From positions 48,507-112,506 of the forward strand of contig NZ_QDGZ01000012.1 in NCBI RefSeq assembly GCF_003076135.1: 64,000 nt of DNA, read 5' to 3'. Both the position numbers and the translations under genes were made by a program. Source of the DNA: Nocardioides gansuensis. GTDB taxonomy: Bacteria > Actinomycetota > Actinomycetes > Propionibacteriales > Nocardioidaceae. Position 1 is the stretch's first letter. Every line of letters starts with the position of its first letter. A model generated the notes under the pieces. It was given only the letters and a program-made list of their open reading frames with translations. It was not told the DNA's origin and ran no database searches. Positions 51,915-59,507 of the stretch are shown one piece after another.

Positions 51915-51991
51915 GGCGGTGCGCGCGCTCCGGTGGTCCGATGGTCCTCTGGGCGAGGCGCGCTCGGCTGTTTCTCGGGCTTGGAGGGACC

Positions 51992-54949
51992 ATGACTCAG
52001 GAGTGGGTGAGGGGTGGCCACAGGTGGATGATCGCGGTTCCGGTTGCCTCCCTCGCGTCATCGATGGTGGTCCTGGTCTCCGGCCCGAGCGGTGCCATCA
52101 CGGCCGCCGTCGACTGCGGACCTCCTCGGACGTTGGTGACTGCCGCTGACGCGTGGATCGACGAGAGCAGCCCGGCGACGAACCTGGGCAATGACTCGAT
52201 CCTGAAGGTCCGCTCACAGGGGCCGAGCGGGAACTTCCGGGCCTTGGCGCGTTTCCCCGCAGCCGACCCGGCGCCTGGGGGCTGCGTCCTGCAGACCGCC
52301 ACGCTGCGCATGTACGCCGCGTCGCCCGGCGAGGATCGAACTCTGATGGCCGTAGGCCTCTCCTCAGCATGGTCGGAGTCGGAGGTCACGTGGAACAACC
52401 AGCCGGCCACGGATGATCTCGCCTCGAGCATCGCCTCTGGGTCCGAGCAGGGATACCGGGAGTGGAAGGTGACGGCTCAGGTCGCCGCCGGAGCACCGCA
52501 CGGCTTCCTCATCAGGGACGCGGCCGAGAACGACAGTGGAGAGCAGTCCTTCCACGGGCGCGAGAAGGGGGAGAACCCGCCAGAGCTGGTTCTCCGCTAC
52601 GCACCGCCGCCGGACCCCTCCCAGGGCCAGCTCCCGCCCGTTCCGGGCGAGGTGGCCTGCGGGCAGGAGATCGTCGCGAGCACGCTGGTGACGAACGACC
52701 TCACGAACTGCCTCGGTGACGGGCTGGTGATCGGCGCGCCCAACATCACCGTCGACCTCGCCGGGCACACCATCGACGGGGTCGGGCTCGGCGTCGGTAT
52801 CCGGATTGACGGCTTCGGCGAGGTCACCGTGCGGAACGGCTCGGTGACCGACTTCGACTACGGAGTCCAGCTCAACACCGGCACGGCGCGCGGCCTCGTG
52901 GAGCAGCTGATGCTGACCGCCAACCAGGTGGCCGCAGTCGAGCTCCTCGACGCCGACGGTCCGGCCGGCGGGAACACCATCAAGTCGAATCGGCTCGAGG
53001 GCAACGGCCTGGGTATCTCGCTCGTGAACGGCACCTCCGGTGCGACGGTCGTCGGCAACACGGTGCTCGAGAACGCCCGGGAAGGCGTCGTCCTGCACGG
53101 GTCGGCGGGCAACGTCCTGGACGGCAACCAGTTCGTGGGCGGCAGTGACCGCGCGATCGAACTGTTCGCGGCGAGTGACAACGTCCTGCGCGGCAACTCC
53201 ATCTCCGGCAGCGGGGACGGGGGGATCGACGTGGTCGCCGGCTCGCACCGCAACCTCCTCGAGGGCAACGTCCTCACCGCCACCGGAGACTCGGGTCTCT
53301 ACGTCAGCGAGTCAGACGGAAACCGACTCATCGAGAACACGGCCCACGGCATGTCAGACAACGGGATCACGCTGTCAACGGCGAACGAAAGCGTGGTGCG
53401 AGGGAACGACGTTCGGTTCAACGCCGTCGGGATGGAGCTGTCCGGCTCAAGTCGCAACGTAGTCGTGGGGAACGTCGCAGGCGAGTCGTTGGGCAACGGC
53501 ATCGAGCTCGCGGGCGGCTCGTTCGCCAACACCATTCGCGGGAACGTGGTGAACCGCGGCGGCGGCGACGGCATCGTGGTCGCCGACGACGCACTGGTCG
53601 CCGATCAGACCGAGCCCGGCGTGGATCATGCGAACGTCGTCGAGGGCAACACCGCGAACGAGAACCAGGGCGACGGCATCGAGGCCGCGAAGGGCGGGCA
53701 CGTGCTCGCCTCCAACGTGACGATCGGCAACGGTAGCTGGGGCATCTTCGCCGAGATCGGTACGACCGGCGACGGCGCCAACGTGGCAAGGGGAAACGGT
53801 AAGCCAGGTCAGTGCTTCGGGATCGCTTGCATCGATGGGCCGCCTCCGCCGCCTGACACGGTCGCCCCGGAGACCGAGATCACGGCTGGTCCGCCGGCGG
53901 AGACCGACGCCAGTACTGCCGAGCTGACATTCACCGGGGCCGACGAGACCGCGGGTCAGGAAGGGCTGCGGTTCGAGTGCGCCCTCCACGGCGGGCCTTG
54001 GGATCCATGCACAAGCCCGACCCGGTACGCCAACCTGGACGTCGGCGCTCATGTGTTTGCCGTGCGTGCGGTGGACGCGGCGGGCAACCTCGACCCGACC
54101 CCGGCGACGTACGCGTGGGCGGTCGTGGCGCCGCCTCCGCCGCCGGACACCACGGCACCCGACACCGAGATCACCGATGCCCCGCCCGCGGAGACCGAGC
54201 GAACCACCGGCACGTTCGCATTCGCTGGCAGAGACGAGAGCAGCAGTGCGGGTGACCTTCGTTTCGAGTGCGCTCTCGACGCCAGCGCCTGGATGTCCTG
54301 CACGGGCCCGGTGGAGTACGCCGAGCTGGGCGTCGGAGCCCACGAGTTCGCCGTGCGTGCGGTTGACGCTGCGGGCAACGCCGACCCGACCCCAGCGACG
54401 TACCCGTGGACCGTCGTGACGCGGCCTCCGCCGATGCCCGAGTGCGGTCCCCCGATCACCGTTTCCGCGAACGCCGACTCATGGATCGACAGGTCGGAAC
54501 CCCGGCGGAATCGCGGCAGCGACACCAGCATGCGAGTCCGCGACACCAGGTCGGCCGACCTCTACCGGACATTGGTGCGGTTCGATCTCGCGGCAGATCC
54601 GCCCACCGGGTGCGAGATCGCCGCCGCAACCCTGCGCCTGTACGCGGGCACGTGGTCGCAGCACCGCACGTTGCGGGCCGTCGCTCTTGCGGGCGGGTGG
54701 TCGGAGGGCACGGTGACCTGGGCCAACCAGCCCCCGGCGACCGACGCGGCCGCGGTCGTGACGTCCGGCCCGGGATGGCTCGAGTGGGCAGTAGCCGAGC
54801 ATGTGCAGGGAATGTACGACGGTGCGAACCATGGCTTCCTGATCAGCGACATCACATCAAGCGGGAGTGGCGAGCAGCGGCTGTACAGCCGCGAGCGGTG
54901 GTCCAACCAACCCCAGCTCGTCGTGACGTTCACTCCGATCGTCGAATGA
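51992..54949 (+). CDS. Secreted beta-helix protein with two DNRLRE modules
   Basis: 985 aa. ATG 51992 follows GGAGGG. A short N-terminus leads to a hydrophobic export signal ending near GAITAA. Approximate modules: DNRLRE/CBM96-like 43-205 (TAADAWIDESSP; AWSESEVTWNNQP); NosD-like parallel beta-helix 222-614 opening with CGQEIVASTLVTNDL and built of turns such as GNTVLENAREGVVLHG; two Ig-like repeats 623-811 with FECAL and CTSP/CTGP cysteines; second DNRLRE 817-985 ending QPQLVVTFTP. This is the architecture of the 6640-aa protein in miniature, so both are likely cell-surface or matrix proteins binding polysaccharide. No wall anchor is visible. A broken copy lies just upstream. Confidence 0.87.
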   Translation: MTQEWVRGGHRWMIAVPVASLASSMVVLVSGPSGAITAAVDCGPPRTLVTAADAWIDESSPATNLGNDSILKVRSQGPSGNFRALARFPAADPAPGGCVLQTATLRMYAASPGEDRTLMAVGLSSAWSESEVTWNNQPATDDLASSIASGSEQGYREWKVTAQVAAGAPHGFLIRDAAENDSGEQSFHGREKGENPPELVLRYAPPPDPSQGQLPPVPGEVACGQEIVASTLVTNDLTNCLGDGLVIGAPNITVDLAGHTIDGVGLGVGIRIDGFGEVTVRNGSVTDFDYGVQLNTGTARGLVEQLMLTANQVAAVELLDADGPAGGNTIKSNRLEGNGLGISLVNGTSGATVVGNTVLENAREGVVLHGSAGNVLDGNQFVGGSDRAIELFAASDNVLRGNSISGSGDGGIDVVAGSHRNLLEGNVLTATGDSGLYVSESDGNRLIENTAHGMSDNGITLSTANESVVRGNDVRFNAVGMELSGSSRNVVVGNVAGESLGNGIELAGGSFANTIRGNVVNRGGGDGIVVADDALVADQTEPGVDHANVVEGNTANENQGDGIEAAKGGHVLASNVTIGNGSWGIFAEIGTTGDGANVARGNGKPGQCFGIACIDGPPPPPDTVAPETEITAGPPAETDASTAELTFTGADETAGQEGLRFECALHGGPWDPCTSPTRYANLDVGAHVFAVRAVDAAGNLDPTPATYAWAVVAPPPPPDTTAPDTEITDAPPAETERTTGTFAFAGRDESSSAGDLRFECALDASAWMSCTGPVEYAELGVGAHEFAVRAVDAAGNADPTPATYPWTVVTRPPPMPECGPPITVSANADSWIDRSEPRRNRGSDTSMRVRDTRSADLYRTLVRFDLAADPPTGCEIAAATLRLYAGTWSQHRTLRAVALAGGWSEGTVTWANQPPATDAAAVVTSGPGWLEWAVAEHVQGMYDGANHGFLISDITSSGSGEQRLYSRERWSNQPQLVVTFTPIVE

Positions 54950-55200
54950 CATGAAGCGCATCAACCGTGGAAGATCCGACCGTTCGTCCCGTGGCAGCGC
55001 GCTCGCGCCCTCGGGGTTCGCACGGCGTCCACGCCGAGATCGTCATCCCTGAAGCGACCTCGACGATCCCAGTCTGGTTCCTGTGAAGAGCATGGGCGGC
55101 TTCCGCAGACAGAGGGTCGTGCCCGCGACCGCGGGTCGGACCTCGGCGACTGCGCGCGTGCTGCTCGATGAGTCTGGCCGCGTGGCTGGAGGAAGATGAG

Positions 55201-55290
55201 ATGACAACAAACGGGCACCGGGCGGCACTCGTGGTGTTCGTCATCGCGGGAGTTCTGTGCGCTGTGGGAATCACCATCGCCCTTCTTTGA
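55201..55290 (+). CDS. 29-aa single-span membrane microprotein
   Basis: ATG 55201 is preceded by GGAGGAAGATGAG, a strong ribosome site. The 29 codons give a short basic head (MTTNGHR) and then an unbroken hydrophobic helix (ALVVFVIAGVLCAVGITIAL). Both the start signal and the shape of the product favour a real small membrane protein. No family was recognised. It lies 251 bp after the 985-aa gene on the same strand, and the 251 bp between show no other gene. Confidence 0.48.
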   Translation: MTTNGHRAALVVFVIAGVLCAVGITIALL

Positions 55291-55783
55291 TGCCCAAGTC
55301 CCACGGTCCTTCCGGCATGTCATCAACGGCGCGCCGTGGCGGCTTGGCATTGGCCACGTCTGCCCATTGCGAGGTCGATGCGGGATTGAAGAGAACGACC
55401 GGCATGCGCCTGCTCAACCCTCAGGTGAAGGTGATCGGGACGGCCTCCGTGCATTCAAGGGCGGTGGGATCGGCGTGGAGAAGTTCTCCGTCCAGCTGGA
55501 GGTTGAGCGTCCGCCGAGGAGCAGGCACCGGGTGCACCTGGCGGTCCCTCGGCGCAAGCCGGGGCCGTCCGAGTACAGGCCGAGCCCGGTCGTCAATACT
55601 CGGCAGGTGGGGGTCATTCTGTTCCCCGACGTGCCTGGCTGGCTCCTCTACGGGGAAGCACGCACGGCTCGAGCGAAGGAGCGTCGTGTTGGCGCCGACC
55701 GACCCTCACGGGGACTGTTCCATGCACCTCGCTGCCGTACCCGGTTTCAGGTGCGCTCACGGTGCTTCATCAGCGTGATCCAG
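55291..55783. other. Non-coding or degraded stretch
   Basis: No intact gene is seen. On the minus strand, around 55421-55570, a frame ends in LNLQLDGELLHADPTALE, faintly like the end of a lipid (diacylglycerol) kinase, and could be a relic. The plus-strand frames lack starts with ribosome sites. Confidence 0.3.
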
Positions 55784-55933
55784 CTAGAGCCCGTGTCTCG
55801 AGGCGGGGCGTCGGGCGGGGTGGTCGGGTGGCACTACGCCGCCGTGTCGGAGGATCGAGCCGGCGTCGACGCCGGCGGCAAACCCTGTGGCGGCGCTGAG
55901 CGCGAGCGATGCGAGATTGCGGGATTTCGTCAT
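55784..55933 (-). CDS. Possible 49-aa small protein divergent from the GlxA-type regulator
   Basis: ATG 55933 on the minus strand opens MTKSRNLASLALSAATGFAA, which looks like a short basic-hydrophobic export signal, followed by a Pro/His-rich end. The start has only a weak GGGG ribosome site. It is divergent from the regulator at 56006 with the inverted repeat between them, as expected for a regulator target, but it may be the truncated start of a lost gene. Confidence 0.22.
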   Translation of the reverse strand: MTKSRNLASLALSAATGFAAGVDAGSILRHGGVVPPDHPARRPASRHGL

Positions 55934-55968
55934 GGCCCCACGGTGGCACCGGAGAGGCCGGCGGAGGA

Positions 55969-56005
55969 GTGGCAAGGTGGCCACACTTCGCTAGGATCTT
56001 GCCAC
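55969..56005 (+). promoter_or_regulatory. Inverted repeat and -10 box at the regulator start
   Basis: Arms GTGGCAAG (55969-55976) and CTTGCCAC (55998-56005) enclose 21 nt that include the palindrome GTGGCCAC. TAGGAT at 55992-55997 fits a -10 box only 8 nt before the ATG, which would make the transcript nearly or fully leaderless and put the operator over the promoter. Confidence 0.45.
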
Positions 56006-56959
56006 ATGTCCACAACTCGACCGACCGTCGCTATTCCCTTGGTGGACGGCATGACGCTCTTCGAGATCGGCATGCCGTTGGAGGCCCTCGGCTACGCGTG
56101 GGAGAGGGAGTCCGGGCCGCTCTACGACGTCACGCTCTGCGGAGACCGCCGCGGTGTCCGCACGAACACCGGTGCCAGGCTGACCCCGGAGCGCCCGCTC
56201 AGCGCGGTGCTGGAGAGCGACACCGTGCTGGTGCCTGCTGTGCCGCCTGCTGCCCCTGTCGGCGCACCGCTGTTGCGGGCATTGCGCGGTGCATCGCAGC
56301 AGGGAGCGCGGATCGTCGCGCTCTGCACCGGAACGTTCGCGCTCGCGGAGGCCGGCCTTCTCGCCGGACGCCGCGCGACCACCCACTGGCGGCACGCCGA
56401 CGTGCTGCAGCGCATGTATCCCGACATCGAGGTCGACGGCCGCGCGCTCTACGTCGACGACGGCGTGCTGACCAGTGCCGGCTGCGCTGCCGGGCTTGAC
56501 TTGTGCCTGCACTTGATCCGGCAAGACCACGGAGAGCGTGCGGCGAACGCGATCGCACGGAACCTCGTGATCGCTGCGCACCGCGACGGCGACCAAGCGC
56601 AATATGTCGCCGCGGAGCCGCTCGATGACGAGGCTGGCTGGCTCGATCAGTTGCGAGAGTGGCTGAGGGAGCGGATCGATGGTCCGGTGTCGCTGGCTGA
56701 GTTGGGAGTGGCGGCGCGGATGTCGCCGCGCACGCTTGCCCGCCGGTTCCAGCAGGACGTCGGGACGACACCGATGCGCTGGGTGGCGGGGCAGCGAATC
56801 GCGGTGGCGAGGGAGCTCCTAGAGTCGACAGACCTGCCGATCGACCGGATCGGCTACCAGGTCGGCTACGGATCACCGGTGAGCTTCCGCGCTGCGTTCG
56901 TCCAGGCGGTCGGGGTCTCGCCGCGGCGCTACCGGACGGCGTTCTCAGGACGCGCCTGA
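56006..56959 (+). CDS. GlxA-type transcriptional regulator (DJ-1/PfpI domain + AraC HTH)
   Basis: 317 aa. Residues ~7-165 are a DJ-1/PfpI (class I glutamine amidotransferase-like) domain with VDGMTLFEIGMPLEALG at the start and the nucleophile-elbow Cys107 in ALCTGTFALAEAG. Residues ~225-315 are an AraC-type double helix-turn-helix (MSPRTLARRFQQDVG, then IGYQVGYGSPVSFRAAF). Regulators of this type often control amine or nitrile metabolism, but the target here is unknown. ATG 56006 is chosen; it lies directly behind a -10-like box and has no good ribosome site, consistent with a leaderless message. Self-regulation through the overlapping inverted repeat is likely. Confidence 0.88.
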   Translation: MSTTRPTVAIPLVDGMTLFEIGMPLEALGYAWERESGPLYDVTLCGDRRGVRTNTGARLTPERPLSAVLESDTVLVPAVPPAAPVGAPLLRALRGASQQGARIVALCTGTFALAEAGLLAGRRATTHWRHADVLQRMYPDIEVDGRALYVDDGVLTSAGCAAGLDLCLHLIRQDHGERAANAIARNLVIAAHRDGDQAQYVAAEPLDDEAGWLDQLREWLRERIDGPVSLAELGVAARMSPRTLARRFQQDVGTTPMRWVAGQRIAVARELLESTDLPIDRIGYQVGYGSPVSFRAAFVQAVGVSPRRYRTAFSGRA

Positions 56960-57860
56960 GCACCGGACGGCCTCCTGGCGGCAGAGGCTCGCCGGACCTT
57001 GTGCGTGCCCGGTCTGCTGCACGACCGAGCGGCAGACCGAGCCAAGCGCTCCGTGGGGCATCCGATCTGCGCCCTCCCTATCGAACACTGGCCGGCGGGA
57101 GGCGGTCGGGTGCATGGCCGCTGTCATGGATGCGACGGATACGCGACTCAGACCGGGAGCTTCTCTGGCTCGGCCGGCGGCAGAGCCCCTCGACCTCACC
57201 GCCATCACCGGTTGCGAGCAGCACGCGGGCGGCGGTTCCCTCGAGGCGCAGCTCGCGGAGTGCTGCCAGCGTCGAGCGCCGGGCCCCCGTCGAAACCGTG
57301 GCGTGACGGGGGAGCCGGACGGTCCTGTTGAGTGGCGCCCACGCCCCGAGACAGTCCTGCGGCGTAGATGGCACCGGGCAGGCCCAGCAGCAGCCAGCCG
57401 GACATGTCAGAGGGACCGGTCGCGGAACACCTCGTCGGCGGGGTCATCGACTACGAGGACGGTCAGCCGGACGAACCAGGCCTATGCGTCGTCGTACGTG
57501 TGCCAACGCACCGGGCCTGAGGACTGATACGGCTTCTTCATGCCAGGCCGCTGGGGCCAGCGGCGTGCGCCGGGTCGATCGCGGCCTTGTATCGCCCGAA
57601 CGCAACGGGTCGTCCCCGTCGCGCAGGACCACGCGCTGCCGCTGACGACCACCTGACCGCCCGACGCCGTGCCCTGACTGGTGGTGAAGACCCGCGCGCT
57701 GGCCGGCCAAGCACTGGGCATCCCACTGGTGATCGGGACCGGGAGCGATCGACCTGGCGTCGACCCGGGCGAAGCCGGCGACGTGGTCCCGGATGCGAGC
57801 CAGTGCCAGGAAGGTGCCGGCCGGCCCGGTTGCTATCCCGTGGGCGTGTGGCGATCTACC
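56960..57860. other. 900-bp stretch of degraded coding sequence
   Basis: Several fragments on the minus strand look protein-like but sit in different frames: MSGWLLLGLPGAIYAAG near 57400, FVRLTVLVVDDPADEVF near 57470, MKKPYQSSGPVRWHTYDDA near 57520, and ARIRDHVAGFARVDARSI near 57770. No frame joins them into a gene with a start site. I take this as one or more decayed genes; none can be named. Confidence 0.4.
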
Positions 57861-58382
57861 TCAGAGATCGCGGCACTGGTCCTCCTTGTTGCCCTGGACC
57901 ACGTTGTTGCTCCCGGTTGGCTTGGGGTTGTTGCTCTTGCACTGCAGGTTGCCGTCGACGTGGTTGCTCTCCACGACGAACAGGCCGACATTCGTGAACA
58001 GCTGGATGTCGCTTCCAACGTCGGTCCTGGCGATCCTGCCGCCGTCACCCTGCTTGAGCTGGATGCTCCCGTCGACATGGGATCGGCCGCCGTTCAGCGC
58101 CTTGACCACGACACGTTCGTGGTTCTCCGCCTGGACGCTTCCGCCGACGCGCACGCCCTTCGCCTTCAGGACCGCTCCGGATTTGACCTGGACGTTGCCG
58201 TCGACGCGGGTCCCGATCAGCCTGCAGAGCGCCCCCTCTGGGACGATCACGTTGCCATCGAGACTGACCGCCCCGATCGTGCCGTGGCACGTCGTGTCGT
58301 CGGCGTGCGCGGGCGCCGCACCGAGGCCGAGGCTGACGGCTACGAGTGGAAGTGCGACAAGGCACGCCAGAATTCGGTTCAT
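57861..58382 (-). CDS. Secreted beta-solenoid (polymer-forming-like) protein
   Basis: 173 aa. ATG 58382 starts a clean signal peptide (MNRILACLVALPLVAVSLGL) ending APAHA before DDTTCHG. The mature part is a short solenoid of ~20-residue turns: VSLDGNVIV, GTRVDGNVQV, GVRVGGSVQA, HVDGSIQL, DVGSDIQLF, NHVDGNLQC. It closes with NNVVQGNKEDQC, like the ends of the beta-helices in the two large surface proteins. Paired cysteines near both ends suggest disulfide caps. It resembles secreted hypothetical proteins of other actinobacteria. A longer in-frame start at 58478 would bury the signal peptide and is rejected. A copy of the shared dyad lies 178 bp upstream. Confidence 0.78.
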   Translation of the reverse strand: MNRILACLVALPLVAVSLGLGAAPAHADDTTCHGTIGAVSLDGNVIVPEGALCRLIGTRVDGNVQVKSGAVLKAKGVRVGGSVQAENHERVVVKALNGGRSHVDGSIQLKQGDGGRIARTDVGSDIQLFTNVGLFVVESNHVDGNLQCKSNNPKPTGSNNVVQGNKEDQCRDL

Positions 58383-58792
58383 GGTGTGCACCTTTCGAGG
58401 GAGCGGTCCGACGCGTCGTCTGCCTGTGGGTGCCGGCCACCGCCCCATGGGGGCACCGACCGCGGGGAGGGATGTCACGAGCGGCCGGTGGTCATCTGGC
58501 TCGGCGAGTGCGCACCTTCAGAATGGTGCGCCGCCGCAGAGAGCGCCAGAGGATCATGCGTTCAACTTCATGAACTCTTCGGGCGCGACAGTTCGGCACG
58601 CTGGTCAGCGGACAGTTTCTCGCCGAGACAGGTCCTCAGCGATGGCCGCGTGCGAATGAGCGCCCCGATTGGTAACTCCGGGGTCTTGTCGGGCAGGTTG
58701 GATTGAGGCCCCAGCGCTCAAGGAACAGTCGCCGGCTGATCGAGCACGGTGGCCCAAGCCCAAGCCGCTCTGCGAAGCCGTGCCTGATCAAA
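58383..58792. other. Upstream region of the solenoid gene; no gene
   Basis: 410 bp with no supported coding sequence. It contains the dyad at 58560-58575 and runs into the right copy of the direct repeat. Confidence 0.4.
58560..58575 (-). promoter_or_regulatory. GTTCA-N5-TTGAAC dyad upstream of the solenoid gene
   Basis: In minus sense this reads GTTCATGAAGTTGAAC, an exact match to the dyad consensus. The -10 position 17 nt later reads TCTCTG, a weak match to TGTCAT. It lies 178 bp before the start codon at 58382. Confidence 0.52.
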
Positions 58793-58974
58793 CGAGATTC
58801 GACGGTGGACGCACGTTGGCCGCGGATTGAGGCGCGTAAGTCCGCAAACGGAGCAGCAAGTGACAGGGGGAAGCAAGGCGGGCCGGTCACCATCACTGCA
58901 GGTCAGGGCTTGTTTCCGCACAGTCCCGCGGGGGAGCGCAAACGGCTGCAAGAACGCCGATTCTGATGCTGATG
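58793..58974. repeat. Right copy of the ~183-bp imperfect direct repeat (island boundary)
   Basis: Direct-orientation counterpart of 25178-25360, with scattered substitutions and a 1-nt length difference. It ends one base before the tRNA-Pro fragment, so repeat and tRNA end form one junction on this side. Confidence 0.8.
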
Positions 58975-58975
58975 G

Positions 58976-59013
58976 GTCAGGGGGTCGCAGGGTCAAATCC
59001 TGTCAGCCCGACC
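58976..59013 (+). repeat. tRNA-Pro 3'-end fragment, att-like, right copy
   Basis: Identical to the left fragment over 38 nt except one base in the T loop (GTTCAAAT to GGTCAAAT), which destroys the invariant TTC. It is on the opposite strand to the left copy, so the two face outward. It is not a functional tRNA. Confidence 0.75.
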
Positions 59014-59038
59014 GTGTGATCTCTCAGGAGATAGGCGA

Positions 59039-59079
59039 CAGGCCGAACCCACAAAGGGTTCGGCCTGGTCGTCATTTTT
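59039..59079 (+). terminator. Strong Rho-independent terminator
   Basis: A perfect 12-bp stem (arms CAGGCCGAACCC and GGGTTCGGCCTG) with a 5-nt loop is followed 8 nt later by TTTTT. Coming 25 nt after the tRNA-Pro fragment, it is probably the original terminator of the tRNA gene whose 3' end remains. Confidence 0.85.
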
Positions 59080-59507
59080 GGGGGTGTTCGGGTGGGGCCC
59101 TTGGGGGCTCTGGTGGGCTGGTAGTCGCGGTCTGGGTCGAGGGCGAGCTCGCGGTTCAGCTCCAGTTGGACCCGAAGCAGTGGGCCAGGGCGGAGCGCGA
59201 GCGACGGTCGACATCGAGCATGCCTGGGCTCTTCGAGCCAAAGCGGAGCGGCGATGGCATCGGCGGAGGCGCCCCCGCTGCCGCGGCCCAGCGGCTTCTG
59301 GGGGAGCGCCTGTTCGGGGCGGACCTGGTGAAGCTGCGCCCAGGCGACGGTGCGCCGGCAGGCGAGTGTCGCAGAAGGCTGCAGTTGGTGACGCTGCGGC
59401 AAGGAAGATCTGGCTAATTCGATCGCCGTCATGGCCATGCCGATCTCCTCCCATCACGAGCGTGAGAGGCCATCGCGGCCGCCGGTGGGGAGCTAGAGTC
59501 ACCCGTC
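59080..59507. other. Non-coding stretch before the LysR gene
   Basis: 428 bp without a supported gene. Long frames on either strand have no ribosome site and no recognisable motif. The LysR promoter should lie near the right end. Confidence 0.35.

Noticed and set aside
55421..55570. End of a diacylglycerol-kinase-like gene on the minus strand
   Set aside because: The match is a single QLDGE-type strand and short flank, too little to claim a pseudogene.
56960..57860. Several small genes between the GlxA-type regulator and the solenoid gene
   Set aside because: Protein-like fragments lie in different frames without ribosome sites; kept only as degraded sequence.
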